Assembly: GCA_031308135.1 (NCBI GenBank)
Contig: JAHLJT010004567.1
Coordinates: 131,911,060 to 131,975,059, forward strand
DNA length: 64,000 nucleotides
Origin: Acheta domesticus
Taxonomy: Eukaryota; Arthropoda; Insecta; Orthoptera; Gryllidae
Direction of reading: 5' to 3'
The position numbers and the translations under genes were made by a program. The notes beneath the pieces are model-generated. The model had not been told where the DNA came from. It searched no databases and was given only the letters and a program-made list of their open reading frames with translations. Position 1 is the stretch's first letter, and the number at the start of each line of letters is the position of its first letter. Of this stretch, positions 24,226 to 33,899 are shown piece by piece.

Positions 24226-24500
24226 AAACAGAAGGTCGCAAAGAGGAAGAGAATGAGAATGAGGGAGGGAGGAGTAGGGGTAGGAGGAAAATGAGAGGGG
24301 CGTGGGGAGGAAGAAGGGAGAAGGTGAGAGGAGGAAGGGAGAGGAGGACAAGAGAGAGGAACAAATGCGTAAGAAGGGGGGATGGAGAAGAGGTGGCAGG
24401 AGGAGGAGGGAGAAGACAAGGGTGGCGGGAGATGTGTGGGAGAAAAAGAGGGTAGAATAGATGTGGGGGAGGGAGGAAGCAGAGAGAGAAAAGGAGTAAT
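24225..24500. repeat. Polypurine tract (GGA/GAG-rich)
   Basis: About 275 bases of mostly G and A on the + strand (GGAGGGAGG, GAGAGGAGG, GGAGGAGGAGGG). The antisense gives a 173-codon Ser/Pro-rich frame, which follows from composition alone. Confidence 0.75.
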
Positions 24501-24649
24501 TAAGATGAATGCTCTCAGGTCAGATCCTAGAACCTTCGCTGCCACCGACTCCATCTCCGGATCGTCGTGTTCGGACGGCGTGGGCGAAGAGAAAAAGCTT
24601 GAAACACTGCGAGAAGAAAGGACATTTGTGCCGCCCAAAGTTTTACCCT

Positions 24650-25950
24650 AGTGACCTCCGTAAGAAAAAGAACGACCAAAGAGAATGTTTCGAACAATGT
24701 AGGAATACAAAAAGTGGTGCAAAACTCACACAAGTTTATGCAAAATATGTTTTATTCGATATATACCTAAAAATACAGAAATGTTGAATTCTAGCGTATT
24801 ATTTACATCACATAATTTCTCACATTGTTTCTAATTTTTGATTATTCAGTGTGTTCAACGAGAATCAGTGACGCCATTTTGAAGCGTCTTTTGCTATGCC
24901 CCTATACATTATTCTATATTTATAATAATTATAATATAATAATTATATTTTTCTGCAAAGACCAATAATAATCGATAACATATGACCGATACATAGACCG
25001 ATAGCATAGACCGACATAACAAAGACCGATAACATAGTTAATCGGGCAAATATTTATGGCAATACATGTAAGCAAAGAAGAATGCATGTGGATGGAGACA
25101 ATACTGCAGAGAAGGCTGAAAAGGCCGAAGGTAAATGGAGAAAGAGGAAAGGTTGAACAAAAATGTTCTCAAACTCGTTTTGCACTGCAATATCATTGTA
25201 AAAGGTCAATTTTTTCGGCGATATAAATAGCTTTCTTTTTTTTAGATCAATTTGCATCAAGGGAAGGAAAGCTATTTTTGTGTTATCAAGACTTCTTTTG
25301 ATTTTTTAAAAGATGTAATCGTGAATTAGCTCCACTAACTTTCACATGTTTTTAAATTTATTTTACCTATCGCCATTGGAATTCGGGAAATATTGAAAAC
25401 CTTTTGTTCCTTTAGGAACTAAAATCTCAGAAATGATTTATTTCAGAAATAATTGGAACTTTCAGGATACATTTCAATTATTTCTTAGATAAATGGTACT
25501 TTTGAGAATTATTTCCTTGCTAGAACGTTATTTTCAAATATTTGGCATCAATATAAATACTTGTCAATTGGATTTCAAAGATCTACGGATAACAGTTGAT
25601 TCAGAATTTTGTCAATAAAATTATTTTTGTCTCAAAGTTATTGTTTGTTAATTTAGTCTCGTAAATATAAAGAAAGAAATTTCAATAACGTCTAAAGCAC
25701 GTACATTCATTAGATGTATTTAAAACATGGCCAATATAGAAACAAATTACGATGAATCTAAAGCCTTACGTAACCTCCAATGGATTTTGTAGCTCTAATC
25801 AGAGCAGAACTCATTGCTTAGGAGGTATAAGACAAGTCCCCCTAATGATATTAAAATATTAAACATATGCAATTACAATGAACATGCAAATAAATGATAA
25901 CCATTACAATTTAAACTTTTAAGATTAACGTATTTTACAAAACTGATAAG
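24650..25950. other. AT-rich DNA, no gene seen
   Basis: AT-rich. At 24960-25040 the words ACCGATA, ACATAGACCGAT and CATAGACCGACATAAC form a short degenerate tandem of roughly 14 bases. Nothing else was recognised. Confidence 0.5.
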
Positions 25951-25954
25951 GCGA

Positions 25955-26160
25955 GTCGACTTAGATTGTCTAGGTTGCTACAGCGAGTGCCGATGCAGCA
26001 CCTATGTCCAAGGAGTTGCGGGTTCGAGTCCCACCGTGGGCACGATTGTTTGTCCCTTGTCTTCTTTGTACGTGTTGTCGCGGAAAGCTTTGTGAGTCTG
26101 CTGACCACAGATTGAGGAGCCCGCAAGTGTGTCACTGCCTAATGTAAAACTTAATATGTT
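25955..26160 (+). mobile_element. tRNA-derived SINE, family B (long variable-arm type)
   Basis: The head GTCGACTTAGATTGTCTAGG and the B box GCGGGTTCGAGTCCCACC are separated by an extra-long middle, as in class II (Ser/Leu-like) tRNAs. A body with TTTGTCCCTTGTCTTC and TCTGCTGACCACAGATTG follows. On the minus strand it produces the RWDSNPQL-type peptide, a hallmark of translated tRNA-SINE B boxes. The family-specific body and lack of proper arm pairing argue against a live tRNA gene. Confidence 0.7.
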
Positions 26161-28000
26161 TTCGCCATGAAGGACATAGTGGGTACCGAGCGTGGATAGA
26201 CGAAATCGGCATCTCCTGAAGCTGAAAAAAGCCTCAGAAAAACAAAACCATAGTTATGAACCAATTAAAAACTTCGTTTACGAATTATTCGGAGCCCTAA
26301 GAACGTGCTTAGTCTGTGTGTACACGAATCCACATCTGGCTGAACTGCATGGCACGTGCACATGAGGTGTAAGAACACAGTGGTGTATCTGTTCCAGAGC
26401 CAAGTCCTCGAAACTAATTTACAACGCGTAAGCATCGTTCGCAGCTCCGTTTCTCAAAGCACGACAGATCAAGGCGCAAGGTGACAGGGCCAATTGCAGC
26501 TGCCGCCACTGAGGGAGAACGCAGGAGAGAGGGGCAGTGTGCAAGCGGTCGCCGACGAATGTAAACGAACGAAGAGAACTGCATTATTACGCATTTCACG
26601 AAGAGGATGCATAACCCGACTAAGCACGTGGTTAGAACATTATTAATTTTTAAACAAAATTTTATGTTCGTTTATAATTATTCGAAATGTTTTAATGGCT
26701 TTTAAAATTGCAAAACTAATATTTATTTTCATCTTCAACGAGTCGGAATTGTTAACATTGGCATATTATTATGGGGCTTCAGTGTCATCGTCAGTGTCAG
26801 GTCTTCAGTGTCATCTTCAAATTAAGGTTTTAATACTGTTATGGCAGATAGAAGTAGTGAAAAAGAAATGGTGTACAGGAAATCAATATTTACTGATATT
26901 GTTCGTACAAATGTTGCAATTCCCCAATATGTACTTTAGATGGAATTGATTTCAATAGCAGAAGAAAAATCAATAAGTTGCTTTTCCGGTGAGTTGCTAA
27001 GATACTATATAGATATTAATCAATGATTTAAAATAAAATAAAATGGGTGTAAATTGACGCAGGAATTCCAGAAACCTTAGGAATTTTGATGGTACCTACT
27101 AGAAAAATATATTAATTCGCCCCTGTCAGGAACACAATAACACATTTTTAAAAATGTGACCTCTTATATGCACCTTTTGGATGAATTCAAAGAATATAAA
27201 TTTCAAAATTGGAAAAGAAAACTCCACAGAGCATTCTTAAAATAAGTTCAGACTTTACTGCATAAACGTATATTATCTTCGTATCCCTCGTCAAGTCATC
27301 AATGCCTCCTCCTTCCGGAGAGTATTGCCAATTCGTAGACTGATAATAATCTCATTTACATGTGGATATTTCTTTAAACACATTACTCATTTTACTTGAC
27401 ATTGAGCGATAGAATTTATCGAGAAGGGCTGGAAACACTGCAAGACACAACTCATCATTAAACATTCAATGAACTTCTATTATAATTTTGCAATAAATCA
27501 TATACTGGAATACTTAGTATTATATGTAGGTAATATAAGACGATTTTATAGATTCCTAAGAATCAATAACATAATATTATCGATTTTACACTCACCTACA
27601 AAAATTATCAATTCTTCAGTACTGATAGTATTAATGCAATGGTATCATCGATATAACGGGTATATCAGGATATTATCGATTACGAAGCAAATAATGTGAA
27701 ATTTTTAAATTAAAGAAGGTATTTTTCTTATATCTCAAGTACCCAATTTTCAAGTAGGAAAAGAATTTCAATGTCCCTAATGTTGGGTTGATATCTACAG
27801 AACATCTACACTATAAGATCGCATTAAATACAAGTGGGAAGGGAGACGCTTGAAAAAAGAGAAAGAAAGAAAAAAGGTCGGCGGCGGGTAGGTGTTCATA
27901 GTGTCGAGGGGCGGCTGTCTGGTGGGCTGCCACGAGAGCGATGTTTGCAGTGAACATGCAGCAGCGGCGATAAGCCCCTGGCGGAGACCGCGTGTTGATG
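26160..28000. other. AT-rich DNA, no gene seen
   Basis: A moderately GC-rich segment at 26440-26560 includes GCCAATTGCAGCTGCCGCC. The rest is AT-rich and stop-dense. No exon was recognised. A GC rise begins at about 27880 and leads to the candidate promoter. Confidence 0.5.
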
Positions 28001-28501
28001 TTGGGGCTGGAAGTTTGCGCAGCGATCGTGGCGGGCAACGGCGGCGGCGGCGACAGCAGCGGCGGGGGTGGCGGCAGTCTGAGGCGGCGGCGGCGGTGAA
28101 GGCTGTCAGCGACCGGCGGACGAGGCCGGAGAAACAGGCGATGGCTACGGTGGCGGCGGCTGTGATGGAGGGAGGAACGGGGTGAGCGGCGAGGAAGGGA
28201 GGGGGTGGGCGTCGGAGAGGGGGGAGGCGTGGGCGGAGAGCGAACACGCGCGCGCGCGGTTCCACAAATTCTTCTCGCGGTGGAAACTGACAGTACGGCC
28301 GCCGCAGCAGCAACCGGATAGAATGCACCACCCGCTCTCCACCACCACCACCGCCGCCTCCGCCGCCGAGGCGTACAACGGTGGCCAACGGGGGCGCGCA
28401 AAAGAGTTGAACAATTTCTGCGGCGTGCGCCTAAAATTGGCGCGCCGCCCCGCCCCCGCCCCAACCGCCGCCCCCGCGCCGCCCGCCCCCCGCACCGCAC
28501 G
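28000..28501 (+). promoter_or_regulatory. CpG island upstream of a TATA-type promoter
   Basis: About 500 bases of dense CpG, with GGCGGCGGCGG runs, a (CG)n stretch at about 28246-28258 and CCCCGCCCCCGCCCC GC boxes at about 28450-28465. It lies directly upstream of the TATA box and the ATG-donor exon. Long antisense frames of Arg/Pro-rich peptide (197, 229 and 148 codons) overlap here and conflict with one another; they are composition artefacts. Confidence 0.6.
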
Positions 28502-28540
28502 TATAAGAACGTCAGCGCCGTCCGCCGGCCCGTCCCGACT
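28502..28540 (+). promoter_or_regulatory. TATA box and predicted start region
   Basis: TATAAGAA at 28502-28509 stands alone in very GC-rich DNA. A start about 30 bases downstream would fall near 28532-28540. No ATG occurs between there and the proposed initiator at 28642. Confidence 0.6.
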
Positions 28541-28644
28541 CTGCTCAGCGGCCTCTGCCACGCAGCGACGGCGGCGCACCAAACGGAGCACTCAGCAGCG
28601 GCGACTCAGGACCCACCCGCGCCACCAACACAACCAGCATCATG
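28532..28644 (+). other. Candidate first exon: 5' leader ending in ATG at a splice donor
   Basis: The proposed exon has about 110 bases of GC-rich leader with no upstream ATG, followed by CAGCATCATG with A at -3. The ATG (28642-28644) is immediately followed by GTGAGTCG, a near-ideal 5' splice site. If unspliced, translation would stop after 16 codons at TAG 28690-28692, so splicing is needed. Exons coding only the initiator Met are known in many animal genes (for example calmodulin, tubulins and cofilin). The TATA box, CpG island, clean leader and donor agree with each other. The exact transcription start is inferred, not seen. Confidence 0.6.
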
Positions 28645-28673
28645 GTGAGTCGCACGACGTGCAAACGTGCCGC

Positions 28674-29240
28674 TGGGTATGTCGACGTGTAGAATGCCTA
28701 AGTGCCACTGTCTGAGTAGAATGCTGGAGTGTAGTATGCTTTTGTGTGGCTGGCTGATTGGTTTGTGGCAGCGTAAAATGCCTACGTGTCACTGCGTGAT
28801 TGATTTGTGGGAGTGTAAACTTTGGAATGTGACACTGGATGATTGTTATGTCGGAATGTAAGATGCTTTAGCACCTCTGGCGAATTTCACTGTAGGAGTG
28901 TAGTCTTAGCGCCTATGATTGATATGCAGAAATGCAATATGCTTTCGTCTACTACCTGGCTTATATGTGAGTGTGTAAGATGCCTCTTCACTTCTGACTT
29001 AATTATGAGGCCGTAAAGTGCTTGACTAAAATACTACTTGTCCAATATGTTGTAGTGTGAGATGCAGTTGTGATCTTAGCTGGTTGATATGTGCGAGTGA
29101 AAGATTAATGCGACCTTCTGTTTGATTTGCTGGAGTGTAAGATGCCTACCCACCACAGATGTGTGGTTGTTGAACACCCTTTTTATGTGGAAGTTGGATG
29201 TCTATGCAACACTGACTTGTAGGATTATAACATTTCTACG
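28674..29240 (+). repeat. 42-bp degenerate tandem repeat at the start of intron 1
   Basis: About 13 diverged units share a core like GGAGTGTAAGATGCCTACGT with CACTG and TGATTGATTTG words. Cores start at 28687, 28729, 28771, 28813, 28856, 28898 and later at 28973, 29011, 29055, 29097 and 29135, so the spacing is 42 bases with small slips (38-44). The array starts about 30 bases after the splice donor. A 64-codon frame (28667-28861) is open only because 42 is a multiple of three. Confidence 0.8.
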
Positions 29241-32053
29241 TCCTGGCAACAAAGTCTACAGTGTTGCGCATACAGACGAGTTGTACGCACAGGAAAACTA
29301 TTTCAGCGGACGAGTTTTTCACACGAAGGACACCAGTGAAGAACATGTGGTACCGGTCTCTTAAGTCAGCATAATAACCATTAGGAAGCATTCCAGTACT
29401 GAACACGTACACTCTCTCGGAAATTTCCACTTGCCCCATTCCAAGCTTTCTGAACTTCCAGACTTTCGTGAACAGTTCACTCTCAAGATCACTGAAGAGA
29501 GAGTAACTGAGCACGCTTGATATTAAATAACAAGTGAATGTGCGTCGTTAAGTTACACTGTTACAAGTCGAAGCATCCTACGTGTACACCTAATATCAAC
29601 ATGTATTTTGGACGAAGTACATGTGTTGACGATAGTAATGTTCACATGGAGATTCTACAGACACCTTCATCTTTGTCATCTTTGAGGAGTGTAGCGGAAT
29701 CATCACGAGAGATGCGATTACAGTGGAAAAATGTGTGATTTCCAATTTTTTATATTGGTTTCACCAAAAGTTTTGTTCCTTTCTATTCCTTCAGAGCGTT
29801 TATATAATCATTAATAAGCAGTCGTATACACCTATTGTTTTGAGTAGTTAATATTTATTTTCAATTTATTAAAATAAAAAACGCGTATTTATACAGAATT
29901 GTAACATAGTAACACGACGATGTAGATTATTCGGCGTCTCAGAAGCAGAGATCAACGTTATTGTGACCGGATATCTTTAACATTCATTCTTTCCCCAGAA
30001 ATGGATTTCAGATAATTAGGTACAAACAACCCATAAAACACATGAAACGATAAAATGAGAGTATTTTTCATAAAAACAATACAAGACTAATTCCTTGAGA
30101 AAACTAGACTTAGAGAAGATAAGTAGGTAAATGTAACTATATATTTGCTCTCTCTATATATTTGTGAGTCATTATTGAAGTGTTGTGGACGGGGAGGTCC
30201 TGAAAGCAGATTTTAAACAGAAGATTCTACTGTGTGAAATATTGAATTAATACAATTTCAGCCAATAGAGTGCAAGAAGCCGGTTTATGGAATTTATCCA
30301 TTCAAATAACCACTTTTTATTGTACTTTCCTTAAAAATGACATTTTTTGTTGTTTCTTTGACAATGAAGCCAAGCATAGGATTGTGAAATATTTATGAAG
30401 ACTGTTTCACAAAACAAATTTTCTCTAACTAGTGCTCCATCTTCATCTCTTACTCCTTCGTTTTATGCAGCTTCTCCTTCTCGTTATTTTTTTCTCCTTC
30501 GTTATTTCCTCCTCCTTTTAGTGATGTTACATTTGTGAAATAGTCTTAGAAAATTCCTCTCTTGCTTTGGAAATTCTCAAATAAATTCACGCATAGCTTC
30601 GTGTCTCGTTAATTTGCATGTCATTTCAAAAGCGCTTGGGATATTATCTACTGAGAATTCTACATGCTTGCTACTCTGGTCTATCGTTTTGTTACTTCTT
30701 GTGAACAACTCCATGCGGTCGCAGGCGTAGATGGACTTCGCGGGTCCGGCTCCCCCTCCCTCGCAGTTTCCTGTCGTATCCTGACAGCCGGGCGAATCTC
30801 TCATTCCTATAAGCTGCAATTAGCCATCAGCTTGCAATTACGCAAGTTTTGCAAGTTAGCCTATGTAAGTCAAGATACCGCCCTAGACTTAGCCGCCACT
30901 GGACAGTACGAAGGAGAGTGCAGATAAATTTTAAAAAATTATTAACATTACCTATTTCCCACCTCAGTATCGTATAACAGATCGTCAATCACCCTTATCT
31001 CGACTGCAATGAGATGATAGGAGACGATGTAATTTGCTTTCCAAGAACCGATATGAAAACATTTCCACGACTTAACAAGGTTTCTACATTCACGACTGAC
31101 GACATATTCATTGCAATTATATGGAATTGAAGCAAACTCTGGTGTAAGTTTTATTTCACTACTGGTTCAAAGTAAAGCATTTGGAGCACCTTCTTTCTTC
31201 CTATTTTAATTTTTGTTGTCCACTTGAGTTTCAAGCACGATAAACATTTTTATTTGTTGCTTGCGATATCCTTGTACCATTATTCTTCACTTTTATTTTA
31301 TTTAAAAAGAAGAAAACAAATTACCTATTCTACTTCCTCATACCAACACGAGCCAAAAAATGAGAAACATAAACATTATGGTTAATACAACATAAAATAT
31401 GAATTACATATCCTATGTTTAAGAAGACATTGCATTATAAATAATATGGCTAAACAGTATCAATTATAGCAAAATAGTTCAGAACCATATAGAGAATAAA
31501 ATAATCTACATAAATTAGAAATTAGATTTCTTATGAAGCAATTTCGTACGTTTTTTTTCATGCTTTATTTCTGAGACTCTGAGAAGGAATTGAACATGAA
31601 GAAATATGAAGATTCCAAGACAAAATTGCAGAGAAATTATTAAGAATAGTAAGAAACCCCAGCAGGGAGATTAGCCAAAAGAACAGAATTGATGAAGAAT
31701 CGAAAACTTGACAGTTAAAAGTGAACAAGGAGATCAAGAAAGGAAACACAGAGTTTACAGTGAAAAAGTGGCAGAAGAATCGAAATCAAAATTTCGAAAT
31801 ATATTGCTTTGAGAAGACTCCTGAAAAAGCAAGCATAGCACTATGTAAATCTCCTTCCCTTAAAAAATTAGAAATTTATACTCAGAGAATACTGAATACA
31901 TAAAGTTAAGGAAGGTGGCTCTAGAATGAATGACCTCAATCTCCGTAGTGCCGTAATCGATGTTCAATGTTTGTAGCCAATTCAAGCATGCATTGTATAA
32001 ACACTGTAAATTATTATGTCGTTGGATTTACTATAGCTAATCGATTTCTACAG
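29240..32053 (+). other. Remainder of candidate intron 1, mostly AT-rich
   Basis: No further exon was recognised. A mixed-composition, possibly conserved segment at 30720-30920 contains GCAATTAGCCATCAGC and AGCTTGCAATTACGC words with ATTA cores. The remainder is AT-rich. The 3' end at about 32031-32053 has a CTAAT branch-point-like word and a TTTCTACAG acceptor. Confidence 0.45.
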
Positions 32054-32101
32054 GCAAAACATAAGCTGAACAAGGATGACGAGGACGCAGTAACGAGAAA
32101 A
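32054..32101 (+). CDS. Candidate second coding exon, 48 nt, partial gene of unknown function
   Basis: The exon is bounded by TTTCTACAG on the left and by GTGAGTAAC on the right. It is 48 bases, exactly 16 codons, phase 0 at both ends, with no stop in the frame set by the ATG of the candidate first exon. With that Met the predicted N-terminus is MAKHKLNKDDEDAVTRK: charged, hydrophilic, with no signal peptide or membrane segment. I do not recognise the protein. Base composition is richer in GC than the surrounding intron (about 46% against roughly 30%). The remaining exons would lie to the right, perhaps beyond the window; no convincing phase-0 partner was found. The exon pairing is inference from splice sites and phase; the exon boundaries are directly visible. 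Confidence 0.5.
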
Positions 32102-33060
32102 GTGAGTAACATTAGTAGGAATTTATAACTGAATTTGATCTTTAGGTATACTAAGTTGATGTTATGTTAAGAGTTTCCGGAAATGATTTGAAGTCATAGA
32201 TGGTGTATTACAAGCAAAGAAATATGTTTTAGCAATAAATAAAACAAAACGTATACAATACGTATTGCCTTCGTATTGTATTCATATTGTATTCGGAGTG
32301 AATTTGTATCGTGTACAAATGTACACGTTTAATACAACCCATATTTTCCCCAGATATTCCATATACCGATAGGGAAGACATCGTCATCCTACAGAAGATT
32401 GAATAAGGCTAATAATGACTTGGTAAACCTCTGAAAACATTTCACACTTTGTAAATGAATGTAACAATAAAAATAGCTTCATACAGGAAACCAACTTTGC
32501 ACGGACAAACTCTAAACTATTCGTTACATCGTGTAATCCTGATACTATGTGAAGGGATACATTCTAAAGTTGCACATTAAACACAGAATTTGACTCGTAC
32601 AATATCCTGCGATATCTGTGAACAACTTTACAAAGCATGAAAAAGGATTCGATAAAATTTTGTACCACTTTTGGAATTGTTTAAGGTGTCTTGCCGCCCG
32701 CGCTATGAAGTAAGGTATCCAGGAAAGCTAAATGTCCAAATACATAAAATGATAACCTTTCATTGATTACGATCTAGGAAACATGAACTTTGGTTGTAAG
32801 AGCAGAGCGTGCAACGTTTCCGTATTGTAAATAATAGCAACTTGTATTGATTCGTGACATGATTTGTGCATTGTTAGTGTGTCTACTGAATTCTACATTA
32901 TATGATCTATAGCGTTCTAAATATTTGGTTTTAAATCTGTCAGTCTGTCAAAATCCCCTAAATGCTAATTCTATATTCAACAGTAGGACATTTACGTGGT
33001 TTTTGGTCAATGAGGTCCAATAAAATGTCTTCTTTTATGAAAATATAAATAGAAAAATGA
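32102..33060. other. AT-rich DNA, no gene seen
   Basis: Probably the start of intron 2 of the candidate gene. AT-rich, with tandem-like TTCGTATTGTATTCATATTG at about 32271-32290. No exon was recognised. Confidence 0.45.
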
Positions 33061-33061
33061 C

Positions 33062-33104
<43 letters not shown>
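33062..33104. repeat. (TAA)n microsatellite beside a LINE tail
   Basis: About 14 nearly perfect AAT triplets. It abuts the LINE fragment that follows and may be the tail of a neighbouring or older insertion. Confidence 0.85.
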
Positions 33105-33105
<1 letters not shown>

Positions 33106-33107
33106 TA

Positions 33108-33556
33108 TTAAATACAAGAGTTTCGAAATCGAGATCAGCCAAATGTGGGGCGTAAAAACACAGGTCGTACCGATTGACATCGGAGCTGTGAAATTTTTTC
33201 GTCAAAATTTGTGCAACAACTTCGGTAAATTCCCAGGTCGTTAAAAAGACTGAGAATTTCAAGAAATTCCTTTATTTGGAACAGCCCACGGGCGTAGGGC
33301 GTAAAAGCTCAGGTCGTCCCGATATTTACCGGAGCTCTGGGATTTGTTCCGCAAAATTACTGTAAAAACTTGGCTTAACATTCAGATCATTCAAAAGACT
33401 GGGAAGTACAATCTATTGCTTTATTGGGAACAGTCCACATTTTGCGCAAAGTATTATAGAGGAACCGATAAACTTCTAGATCTTCTCCTTGGGAAGCTGG
33501 TTGCAACTCGGAGTACTTTAAAATCAACAGTCTCATAACATTTTTAGTCTTGAATG
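33108..33556 (+). mobile_element. LINE 3' end, two overlapping tail segments in tandem
   Basis: The first segment (33108-33285) encodes YKSFEIEISQMWGVKTQVVP and ends in a stop. The second (33290-33480) starts again within the same region and encodes KAQVVPIFTGALGFVPQN and DWEVQSIALLGTVHILRKVL. This is the C-terminal end of a reverse-transcriptase ORF that is widespread in animal LINEs (pattern MW.VK..VVPIVIGALG...LGTA.ILRK). The non-coding tail runs to about 33556 and meets AATAATAACAAC. Both segments are broken by stops, and the 5' part of the element is absent. Confidence 0.8.
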
Positions 33557-33589
33557 AGAGGAGTAATAATAACAACACGATAATGCCAA

Positions 33590-33860
33590 TTTGTGGCACG
33601 TGTGACCAGTAACTGTTCTCAACGCATATTCGAGAGAAGCGCGCGCCGGGCGCAAGGCGTCCTATCCCACGAGACGCAGCGTCGATCCCCGGCGAGGGCG
33701 TCCCGTCCTCGCGCCGTCTTCGCCGTCCTCACGGGCTCCTCGGGGAAATCATTTCCCGACCATTTCCTCGTTAAGCGCCCTTTCCCGCCCCATCCCGTCC
33801 CGTTCTCTCCGGACGCGCGCCGGGCGTGGGTGGAAGGCGAATGACTAGAGCAGGGGAGCG
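33590..33860. promoter_or_regulatory. CpG-rich island
   Basis: Dense CpG (GCGCGCGCCGGGCGCAAGG, GGACGCGCGCCGGGCG) in AT-rich surroundings. Two open frames on opposite strands (83 and 134 codons) conflict, and neither resembles a protein. The word GCGCGCCGGGCG appears twice, about 160 bases apart. Confidence 0.35.
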
Positions 33861-33899
33861 AGGGGGGGTGATAAGGAGGACAGATAGACAGGACTAGAG

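Noticed and set aside
25955..26045. Functional Ser/Leu-type tRNA gene
   Set aside because: Promoter boxes present but a SINE body continues and the cloverleaf is not intact.
27795..28591. Arg/Pro-rich minus frames of 148-229 codons and a 177-codon + frame
   Set aside because: They overlap each other in a CpG island, show no domain and contradict the TATA/ATG-donor structure on the + strand.
28674..29240. CRISPR-like array because of regular spacing
   Set aside because: The whole 42-bp unit is degenerately repeated with no repeat/spacer alternation, and the genome is eukaryotic.
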